Shown here: positions 58,154-64,000 of the stretch, piece by piece | Layout of the letters: each line of letters begins with the position of its first letter | Position numbering within the stretch: position 1 is the stretch's first letter | Assembly (NCBI RefSeq): GCF_900100785.1 | Contig: NZ_FNCP01000023.1 | Span: 1 to 64,000, forward strand | Reading direction: 5' to 3' | DNA: 64,000 bases | Source: Desulfosporosinus hippei DSM 8344 | Lineage (GTDB): Bacteria > Bacillota > Desulfitobacteriia > Desulfitobacteriales > Desulfitobacteriaceae | Made by a program: the position numbers and the translations under genes | Notes under the pieces: generated by a model | What the model was told of the DNA's origin: nothing | The model's input: the letters and a program-made list of their open reading frames with translations, nothing else | Database searches by the model: none

Positions 58154-59539
58154 ATGCACGTTGCATTCCGAAAAATCATGCTCATCAACCCACCTGCGGA
58201 TCTCCGGCTTTGGGAACCTCACAGCGAAAATCTCGGTCTCGGTTACTTGGCTGCCGTTCTCAGGCAGTTAGGATACCAGGTCACCATTCTTGATGCGTCA
58301 CTTTTCCGGCTCGGTGTGTCCGCAACGCTCAAATGCGTTCGGGACCAAAAGCCAGATCTGGTCGGCTTTCGTCTGCTCCAAGTCAACATGCCATATGTGA
58401 TCGACCTGGTGGAGCGTCTGCGTCGCGGAGGCTACACAGGACATATTACAGCGGGCGGGCCAGTCGCTACGTTGATGGAGTCTGATATTCTAGGATTAGT
58501 TCCAGGCCTGGATAGCCTCATGGTGGGGGAGGGCGAGGAAACGCTGCCGGAGCTGCTGGAGGCCCTCAACTCCTACGGCTCTCTGAGACCCTCCGGAGAT
58601 TTTTTAACTAAGATACTCGGCCTGCATTATCGGGATGGCGACACTGTTAGGGCCAACGGACCTCGCCCTCTCATAGAGGATCTCGATGCGCTGCCTTTCC
58701 CGGCTCGGGATACGCTACCACATATCCTCAGATGGGGCCGACTGCCAATGGCTATCTCCTCCAGAGGGTGCGATGGGCACTGTATCTTTTGCTGTCCAGC
58801 TGCAATGAATGCTAAATCGCCCGGGCCAAAGTGGCGCCCACGCAGCGCCGGCAACGTCGTCGACGAGATCGAGGAACTGCAGCGGCGTTACAAGGTGAGC
58901 CATCTTGATTTTTTAGACGATAACTTCTTCGGCCGCGGTGAGGTGGGGGTTCGGAGGGCCTGGGATTTTATCGAGGAATTGCGGCGGCGTGATCTGCGTA
59001 TAAAGTTTTCGATAGAGTGCCGGGTAGACAACGTGGAGGAAGACCTTTTCAAGGCTTTGCGTGACGTCGGGTGCGTAGAGGTTCGCATGGGCATCGAGTC
59101 AGGCGTTCAGCGTATTCTCGACCGCTACGGCAAAGGAACGACAGTCGAGCAAAACCGCCAGGCTTTGCTCAAGCTAAAAGAGTGGGGCCTGCCGGCTAAA
59201 ATCGGGTATATCCCGTTTGATCCGACGCTATCTTTCAATGAACTTATGCAAAATGGGGAGTTTCTACGCTCGGTTGGTAACCCCGAAGCTTTCAACTATA
59301 GTAAGATCGAAGCCGGGGTTGGGACTCCTCTGGAACGCCTGTTCGAGAAAGAGGGACGCCTGACCAAACCCAAGCCGTGGATGTGTGATTACAAGTTTGA
59401 TGAACCGGCCGTGGGCTTTACGTGGAAAGCAGTTCAGGGATATGTAATGGTCAAGCGGACAGCCTTACAACTAGCCGATGGGTGTAAAGTAGGGCTTGCT
59501 GACCTCCAGGCCTTGCTCCGTGGGGAGAGAATCAGATGA
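58154..59539 (+). CDS. B12-binding domain radical SAM protein (GC-rich)
   Basis: A 461-residue protein with an N-terminal cobalamin-binding-like domain (INPPADLRLWEPHSENLGLG, 1-135) and a radical SAM barrel with the CxxxCxxC cluster motif in SRGCDGHCIFCCP (about residue 203) and later FLDDNFF and MGIESGVQ. It belongs to the wide class including methyltransferases and ring-forming enzymes such as BchE or HpnJ; the substrate is unknown. AAGGAGG lies 7 bases before the ATG. Codon third positions are clearly richer in G and C than neighbours, so it was probably acquired by transfer. No pathway genes adjoin it. Confidence 0.85.
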   Translation: MHVAFRKIMLINPPADLRLWEPHSENLGLGYLAAVLRQLGYQVTILDASLFRLGVSATLKCVRDQKPDLVGFRLLQVNMPYVIDLVERLRRGGYTGHITAGGPVATLMESDILGLVPGLDSLMVGEGEETLPELLEALNSYGSLRPSGDFLTKILGLHYRDGDTVRANGPRPLIEDLDALPFPARDTLPHILRWGRLPMAISSRGCDGHCIFCCPAAMNAKSPGPKWRPRSAGNVVDEIEELQRRYKVSHLDFLDDNFFGRGEVGVRRAWDFIEELRRRDLRIKFSIECRVDNVEEDLFKALRDVGCVEVRMGIESGVQRILDRYGKGTTVEQNRQALLKLKEWGLPAKIGYIPFDPTLSFNELMQNGEFLRSVGNPEAFNYSKIEAGVGTPLERLFEKEGRLTKPKPWMCDYKFDEPAVGFTWKAVQGYVMVKRTALQLADGCKVGLADLQALLRGERIR

Positions 59540-60035
59540 GTCAAGTCTGATTTGGATTTAATCCTATTAAAATTTTAGAGAATCTAATAAACTTACTGAT
59601 TAGGTCAGGCCTCCAAAGTTGGAAGACCAAAAAGCAGGTGAAAATGCACACAGTGCGAGAGCGGGGTTAAAATCAAATAATCTAAGCAGCTTTTGCGAGA
59701 AATAAAAATGGCCATATGTAATCCAGAGCGATTAAATGCTCTGGTTTTTTTTATAATGCTCAACGATTAGGGCATTGCCGACAAGCCAGACGGTTCTGGT
59801 AGCGAGCGCTGCTATCTTCATGGGTTCGCACTCTTGTATTCTGTCCTGAATTATTCAAGACCATTAAATATTCAAAATTATAAAATTCTTCTTTACTTGT
59901 ATTAACATTTACCTTATAATAATTATAATATAATAATTACACACTTCACCATTTGTTTATACATAAGGTTCTATTCTTCTTAAGCTTTAACCAGGTGTAA
60001 AAGAATCTATTAAAATTATTTGAGGAGGGGATTTT
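59540..60035. other. Intergenic region with terminator
   Basis: Apart from the terminator at 59723-59752 nothing was identified. An AT-rich promoter-like block (TTTACT, 17 bases, TATAAT) lies around 59893-59920 before the DoxX gene. The part 59600-59670 looks structured but was not matched to an RNA family. Confidence 0.45.
59723..59752 (+). terminator. Intrinsic terminator after radical SAM gene
   Basis: Stem CCAGAGC / GCTCTGG with an 8-base loop followed by eight T. Confidence 0.88.
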
Positions 60036-60590
60036 ATGACATCTTATATTGAAACAGTAAAGACACAGTTTAAGGATCGGAAAGTTGCTTTATTGGTGAT
60101 CATCTTCACAGTAACAAGATTAATCTATGGATGGGCTTGGGTAGAATCTGCTTCGCACAAGTTAGCTTGGTTTTCTGATGGCAAACTAAATTCAGCCGGA
60201 AAAATTGAAACTCTCATTACTAATATAGCAGGTCCAAAGGTTACCAACTTTGATCCGCTTTACATTAACAAAGGATTTTCTTGGCTAGCGCAAAATATCT
60301 TTCTAAGTATGCCAGGAGTGACAGATACCTTAGTCGTAATTTTTGAACTCTTAGTGGGTTTATCAATGATTCTGGGATTCCGGATATTCTGGTTTGCTCT
60401 TTTAGCAATGTTTATGAATGTACAGTTCCTAGCCGGTGGGTCATTTAATAATTTCGGCTATATTTGGACTAACTTAGCATTTTTAAAATTTGCTCCCTAT
60501 GCCGAACTCCTGGGAGTAGGAGGCTTCCTGAAATACAAACAAAATAAGGAATTATTAAGCCAAGGCAAGGGGGAACTATCAACCACCTGA
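60036..60590 (+). CDS. DoxX/DoxD-like membrane protein
   Basis: A 184-residue membrane protein with four predicted helices (ALLVIIFTVTRLIYGWAWVE, VIFELLVGLSMILGF, FWFALLAMFMNVQFLAGG, YIWTNLAFLKF). The pattern RLIYGWAWVESASHKLAWF is typical of the DoxX/TQO small subunit group, related to thiosulfate:quinone oxidoreductase and to redox or methyl stress proteins. No DoxA partner is nearby, so a thiosulfate role is unproven. GAGGAGGGG precedes the ATG. Confidence 0.8.
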   Translation: MTSYIETVKTQFKDRKVALLVIIFTVTRLIYGWAWVESASHKLAWFSDGKLNSAGKIETLITNIAGPKVTNFDPLYINKGFSWLAQNIFLSMPGVTDTLVVIFELLVGLSMILGFRIFWFALLAMFMNVQFLAGGSFNNFGYIWTNLAFLKFAPYAELLGVGGFLKYKQNKELLSQGKGELSTT

Positions 60591-60631
60591 GTAAAATTCA
60601 GACAATTCTTGGCGGGGCGGTTATTTCTTCT

Positions 60632-60697
60632 TTATGTCAAAACAACGAGTGTTGCAAATGCAATCATGAAATACATCGCCTCAACCATTGAGATCAT
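60632..60697 (-). CDS. Tiny holin-like (TxpA-type) toxin ORF, probably decayed
   Basis: A 21-residue hydrophobic frame starting MISMVEAMYF and ending FATLVVLT, which fits the consensus of Firmicute type I holin-like toxins (normally about 30 residues ending in lysines). After its stop the sequence AAGAAGAAATAACCGCC would add a KKK tail in the next frame, so a one-base frameshift has shortened it. The second arm of the usual bidirectional terminator and the antisense RNA promoter are missing, hence a relic. Confidence 0.55.
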   Translation of the reverse strand: MISMVEAMYFMIAFATLVVLT

Positions 60698-60722
60698 CCT
60701 ACTATATGTATTCCTAAGCTCA

Positions 60723-60776
60723 AAACAACTACACCCCGCGACGGGATAGCCCCACCCGTCGGGGGTGTAGTTGTTT
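60723..60776 (+). terminator. Large hairpin before the PAP2 gene
   Basis: Outer stem AAACAACTACACCCC / GGGGTGTAGTTGTTT (15 bp) with an inner ACGGG/CCCGT pair. It lies between the DoxX gene and the PAP2 ribosome site, so it may end the DoxX transcript. Confidence 0.75.
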
Positions 60777-60833
60777 GGAAATTTACTTTATAGTAAGAAA
60801 AAGAACAATTGTGCAAAAAGGGGGTATCAATCA

Positions 60834-61721
60834 ATGGAATATTTACTGGAAATGCTTAAGTGGATTCAGTCTATCAGAAATCCTGTGCTAGACCAGGTGT
60901 TTACATCCATTACCGTATTGGGTGAGGACTATTTTGCTATTGCGGTTTTATGCCTTATATTGTGGTGTGTAAATAAAAAGTCCGGTTACGTGATTGGCTT
61001 TGCCTACCTGACATCCTGGATATTCAATTTTTCTTTGAAAGAGGCTTTTAAAATACCAAGACCTTTTGTATTGGATAAAAGCATTATCCCTATAAGACCA
61101 GAAACAGCCACAGGCTATTCCTTCCCCAGCGGTCATACTCAGGGCATATCGGCCTTAAGCACAGCCGCAGCATCAGCATTCCGAAGAAAATGGATCTATG
61201 CTGCAGGGATCATACTGGTGATCCTTATGGCTATGTCCAGGCTCTATCTGGGAGTCCATACACTTCTGGATGTAGCGATCGGGGCAGTTGCAGGTTTTGC
61301 CTGGGTATATGCTGCCAATTTTGTATTCAGCTATGCCGAGAGGACAAACCGGAAGGCACTGCTACTAATCCTGTTTATTCCAATGCTGCTGGGTATGATT
61401 TTTGTACGCACCAATGACTATTACAAAATCGCCGGAACCTTCTCCAGCTTTATCATCGGATACCTGCTGGATTCCCGGTACATACATTATGAAGCAAAGG
61501 GCCTGATCTGGCAGCAGGTTATTAAGTTTATTCTTGGTATGACCGTACTGATTGCCCTTAAGATTATTGTCAAGGAAGTACTAGGCGAAACCCTTACATC
61601 AGATTACATACGCTATCTTATCATAGGATTTTGGATAACCGTTGCCGCTCCCTTGCTGTTTAATAAAATGTTCGCCGCAAAACCCTATGATGCTGCCGAT
61701 AAAGTTAACAGCCAAATTTAG
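60834..61721 (+). CDS. PAP2 family membrane phosphatase
   Basis: A 295-residue membrane phosphatase of the type-2 phosphatidic acid phosphatase family, acting on lipid phosphates such as undecaprenyl or phosphatidylglycerol phosphate. Conserved motifs: KEAFKIPRP (C1), YSFPSGHTQ (C2) and SRLYLGVHTLLDVAIG (C3), plus about seven helices. The start is the ATG following a GGGGG site; the in-frame extension of 21 codons has no site and overlaps the hairpin. Substrate not determined. Confidence 0.88.
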   Translation: MEYLLEMLKWIQSIRNPVLDQVFTSITVLGEDYFAIAVLCLILWCVNKKSGYVIGFAYLTSWIFNFSLKEAFKIPRPFVLDKSIIPIRPETATGYSFPSGHTQGISALSTAAASAFRRKWIYAAGIILVILMAMSRLYLGVHTLLDVAIGAVAGFAWVYAANFVFSYAERTNRKALLLILFIPMLLGMIFVRTNDYYKIAGTFSSFIIGYLLDSRYIHYEAKGLIWQQVIKFILGMTVLIALKIIVKEVLGETLTSDYIRYLIIGFWITVAAPLLFNKMFAAKPYDAADKVNSQI

Positions 61722-61985
61722 TCTCTTTACTTATCAGGAAGGTACCTTCTCCTCTTTGTTTTTGGAGAAACCCGTATAGTCGTAATGAAGGCGGCCATCA
61801 GAAAACATGCCACGAGAGTAGTCCATAGCTATTTAAGTTTTTTTTCATCGCGTTCACAATACTCTCCTGTCCCATTATATAATGGTGTATGAGCTTAAAG
61901 AAGGGATATTGTACTTCTTTTCTCATTCCTGCCTGCTGCAGATGTGTACTATATTAATTGGTAATAAACTGGAAGGATGAAGTAC

Positions 61986-62885
61986 ATGTTCAACAATATT
62001 CTTGACACTATTGGACATACTCCTCTAGTCAGAATCAACAAGCTAAACCCCAATCCGGATGTTCAGCTCTACGCAAAGCTGGAGAGTTTTAACCCAACCG
62101 GTAGTATCAAAGACCGCATTGCCTTAAAAATGATTGAGCAAGCAGAGGAAAGCGGTGCCTTAACTCGAGATAAAATTATCATTGAACCCACCTCCGGTAA
62201 TACCGGAATTGGCCTAGCCATGACAGGCGCAGTAAAAGGGTATTCCGTGGAAATAGTCATGAGCGAGTCTGTTTCCATTGAGCGTCGTAAAATGATAGAA
62301 GCTTTTGGCGCAAAGATTATCCTTACAGAGGCTTCCCAGGGAACTGACGGAGCGATTAGGAAAACTAAGGAACTCTGCCGCAATAATCCTGATAAGTATT
62401 TTATGCCGAATCAATTTTCCAATGAATTCAACAAGCTGGCCCATTATTATACTACAGCCAATGAAATCTGGGAGGATACCCAGGGAAAGGTCACCCATTT
62501 TGTCTCGGCACTTGGTACATCTGGGACCATCATGGGTGTAGGAATGGGACTAAAAAATAGAAACCCCAGTATTCAGATCGTGGAGGCTCACCCTGTTCTC
62601 GGCCACTACATTCAAGGCCTCAAAAATATGGAGGAGGCAATTGTCCCAGAGATCTACGATCCAACGAAAATTGATCGGACGATAATGATTGAATCTGAAG
62701 CAGCCTTTGCCATGTGCAGGAACATCGTATTACAGGAAGGGATTTTTGTGGGTATGAGCAGTGGGGCCGCTATGCTTGCGGCCCTGGAATGCATCAAGGA
62801 TATTAAAGAAGGCTTTGTGGTAGTCCTCTTCTCTGATGGCGGTGAAAAATATCTCAGTACAAGTTTGTTCAATCCACCAGGTTAA
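61986..62885 (+). CDS. cysK: Cysteine synthase (O-acetylserine sulfhydrylase)
   Basis: PLP enzyme of 299 residues that makes cysteine from O-acetylserine and sulfide in the cytoplasm. Landmarks: PTGSIKDRIA with the PLP lysine, EPTSGNTGIG for the phosphate/substrate loop, and ALGTSGTIMG. The start is the second ATG, 9 bases after GGAAGG; the first ATG abuts that site. Substrate-loop residues and size are typical; cystathionine beta-synthase type activity is a less likely alternative. A GC-rich hairpin follows at 62938-62961. Confidence 0.93.
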   Translation: MFNNILDTIGHTPLVRINKLNPNPDVQLYAKLESFNPTGSIKDRIALKMIEQAEESGALTRDKIIIEPTSGNTGIGLAMTGAVKGYSVEIVMSESVSIERRKMIEAFGAKIILTEASQGTDGAIRKTKELCRNNPDKYFMPNQFSNEFNKLAHYYTTANEIWEDTQGKVTHFVSALGTSGTIMGVGMGLKNRNPSIQIVEAHPVLGHYIQGLKNMEEAIVPEIYDPTKIDRTIMIESEAAFAMCRNIVLQEGIFVGMSSGAAMLAALECIKDIKEGFVVVLFSDGGEKYLSTSLFNPPG

Positions 62886-62937
62886 TAAATATCATCCTCC
62901 TGTCCTTCTACAGCATATAGAGCGAATATCATCCGCT

Positions 62938-62961
62938 GGCCGCCTCGAGTATGAGGCGGCC
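62938..62961 (+). terminator. Hairpin after cysK
   Basis: Perfect 9 bp stem GGCCGCCTC / GAGGCGGCC with a 6-base loop; no T run follows, so termination may be inefficient. It overlaps the start of a toxin-like relic. Confidence 0.65.
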
Positions 62962-62965
62962 TGAT

Positions 62966-63010
62966 AACAATGAGTGTCGCAAATGCAATCATGAGATGCA
63001 TCCCCTCAAC
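62966..63010 (-). pseudogene. Relic of a holin-like toxin ORF
   Basis: The minus strand reads VEGMHLMIAFATLIVI, matching VEAMYFMIAFATLVVL in the toxin-like ORF at 60632-60697; the DNA matches over about 40 bases. There is no start codon, and the frame runs into the cysK hairpin. Confidence 0.7.
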
Positions 63011-63183
63011 TATTTAATTCTAATATCAAACTCGCCCGTAATCCGACTTGGATAATCATGAATTTGAAATGTGATCGGAGATTCGTAAGATTGGTTATCC
63101 GGTAGTGTTAGCCATAAGGTTTTATCATACCCTGGTTTGTCCGAGCTAGTTGCAGTACTTTGCCCTTTAATCTCGAATGAATA
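63010..63183 (-). pseudogene. C-terminal fragment of an unknown protein
   Basis: About 58 codons ending in PSRITGEFDIRIK then stop. The content (KGQSTATSSDKPGYDKTLWL, ESPITFQIHDYPSRI) looks like a beta-sandwich C-terminus of an exported protein. There is no start or ribosome site; the 5-prime side is cut off by a perfect 22 bp hairpin. Confidence 0.6.
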
Positions 63184-63233
63184 ACCACTATGCCCCACAC
63201 CGGATCAGCAAGGTGTGGGGCATAGTGGTTATT
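63180..63233. repeat. Perfect 22 bp inverted repeat
   Basis: Arms of 22 bases starting AATAACCACTATGCC, perfectly complementary, loop of 10. No T run follows on either strand, so it may be a small element or repeat rather than an ordinary terminator. It borders two truncated-looking genes. Confidence 0.85.
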
Positions 63234-63253
63234 AGTATCATTAATCTTCTTAT

Positions 63254-64000
63254 TCAACCTTCGACAATAACCTTACCATTAGCTAAAGGAAACACAAAAT
63301 CCAAACCCTTTTCATCTTTGTACTTATCATAAGTTTTTCGCCATTCAATAGTGTTATCATGCTTATATTTGATCACTACAAGCTCAGTATCATACCAAAT
63401 GGAAGAGACATACGCAGGTTGAGGTATACATTTTATTTCCCTGACAGCAGTAACTATGTAACCGCCGTCCGACGTGGGCCTGATCTTCCCTGCCGCGTAT
63501 TTTATATCATTCATTCTTTTCTCTTCCTGACCATTATAATCAACAACCAAGATACTGCCTTGATTTTGTTGTCCTGCCGCAATAATAATATTGTTATTTG
63601 GAAGCAAAGATAAGACACACCCCCACAACCCCTTATGAAGGTCGGATTTCAACCATACTCTGTTTCCATTTTCATCAAGCTTTATTAGAAATCCGCTGAC
63701 AAGAGTACCTTCAACGACGCTGCACCCCTTGTCGCCAAGAACATAGATATAACCGTCAGCAAGGCCAAGTTGATTATAGACAAAGTGTTCGTTTTCGTTA
63801 GTCTTGACTACCCATTCCAAGGAAAGGTTTACAGCGATCCTAGCAACAAAATCAGCAAACTTTTGTCCTTCAGGCAGTCCGAAATCTCCATTTTGTGATG
63901 TCGTGTGGCCATTGATGATCATTCCCAGATCCTTGTCATATTTTGCACCGTCAAGATTTTCAAAACCGCTGCCCCCAAACCCTTTTTGCTGTATGACCTG
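63254..64000 (-). CDS. Beta-propeller-like repeat protein, partial (runs off window)
   Basis: The frame is open to the right edge, so the 5-prime end is missing. At least 249 codons. Repeats of the type GFGGSGFENL, IINGHTTSQNGDFG, PTSDGGYIVTAV and ETYDKYKDEKGLDFVFPLAN recur, as in extracellular proteins with delta-60-like or propeller blades of 50-60 residues. Function unknown; a surface location is an inference from the family of repeats. Confidence 0.65.
   Translation of the reverse strand, partial: QVIQQKGFGGSGFENLDGAKYDKDLGMIINGHTTSQNGDFGLPEGQKFADFVARIAVNLSLEWVVKTNENEHFVYNQLGLADGYIYVLGDKGCSVVEGTLVSGFLIKLDENGNRVWLKSDLHKGLWGCVLSLLPNNNIIIAAGQQNQGSILVVDYNGQEEKRMNDIKYAAGKIRPTSDGGYIVTAVREIKCIPQPAYVSSIWYDTELVVIKYKHDNTIEWRKTYDKYKDEKGLDFVFPLANGKVIVEG

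Noticed and set aside
61722-61976. S-box or T-box leader before cysK
   Set aside because: No conserved leader elements or terminator were visible in the 250 bases upstream.

Overview
The window looks like chromosome of a low-to-moderate GC, spore-forming, strictly anaerobic Firmicute of the Desulfosporosinus/Desulfitobacterium type (Peptococcaceae). That placement is an inference from gene content: a cytoplasmic arylsulfate sulfotransferase, a corrinoid methyltransferase operon with its reductive activator, molybdenum hydroxylases with a selenium-linked accessory gene, DUF169 and UroD-family proteins, a hybrid PAS kinase, and a small protein that may be a spore protein. There is no rRNA, prophage, intact insertion sequence or CRISPR array.

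Layout. 0.4-8.6 kb (minus strand): SLC13-type anion transporter, arylsulfotransferase, thioredoxin, and a thioredoxin reductase with an extra dead thioredoxin fold, preceded by two overlapping LysR genes. 8.9-14.9 kb: CoA-disulfide reductase/rhodanese, a MarR gene with a DUF169 gene sharing an operator, then a MATE pump with its own MarR regulator and three AAGGTACCTT operators. 14.9-22.5 kb: BMP-type nucleoside ABC transporter (two permeases, ATPase, lipoprotein) and a YesMN-like two-component pair, interrupted by a GC-rich 290 bp nested inverted-repeat element. 23-35.8 kb: formate-dehydrogenase-like molybdoenzyme, methyltransferase, a three-subunit xanthine-dehydrogenase-type hydroxylase, MocA-like cytidylyltransferase, a fused molybdenum hydroxylase, a nucleotidyltransferase-ModE fusion and a DUF3343 protein. 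Together with the transporter this reads as purine uptake and oxidation. 35.9-37.8 kb: tRNA-Lys(CTT), tRNA-Glu(CTC), tRNA-Gln(CTG) and gltX. 38-41.6 kb: small hypotheticals, SppA and an RDD protein. 41.7-48.5 kb: a seven-gene corrinoid methyltransferase operon (three UroD-family proteins, one corrinoid protein, a RACo-like activator, a short CobW GTPase and a small partner protein). 48.8-55.1 kb: small protein, truncated DUF3102 gene, hybrid histidine kinase, sigma-factor fusion. 55.4-64 kb: relic type I toxin-antitoxin RNA, an ABC-F gene behind a leader ORF and terminator, a GC-rich B12/radical-SAM gene, DoxX, PAP2, cysK and the 3-prime part of a repeat protein running off the window.

Two themes stand out. 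First, intergenic spaces are full of short relics of paralogous genes, often just the last 10-40 codons with the stop codon (arylsulfotransferase, molybdenum hydroxylase FAD subunit, the CobW partner, MarR, sigma fusion, DUF3102), commonly beside strong perfect hairpins. Second, several regulatory layouts can be read directly: an ABC-F attenuator, two MarR operator sets, and a repeated motif upstream of both the anion transporter and the arylsulfotransferase. The best candidate for an undescribed system is the methyltransferase operon with its split CobW/partner pair; the best candidates for undescribed nucleic-acid elements are the 290 bp GC-rich element and the ABC-F leader.
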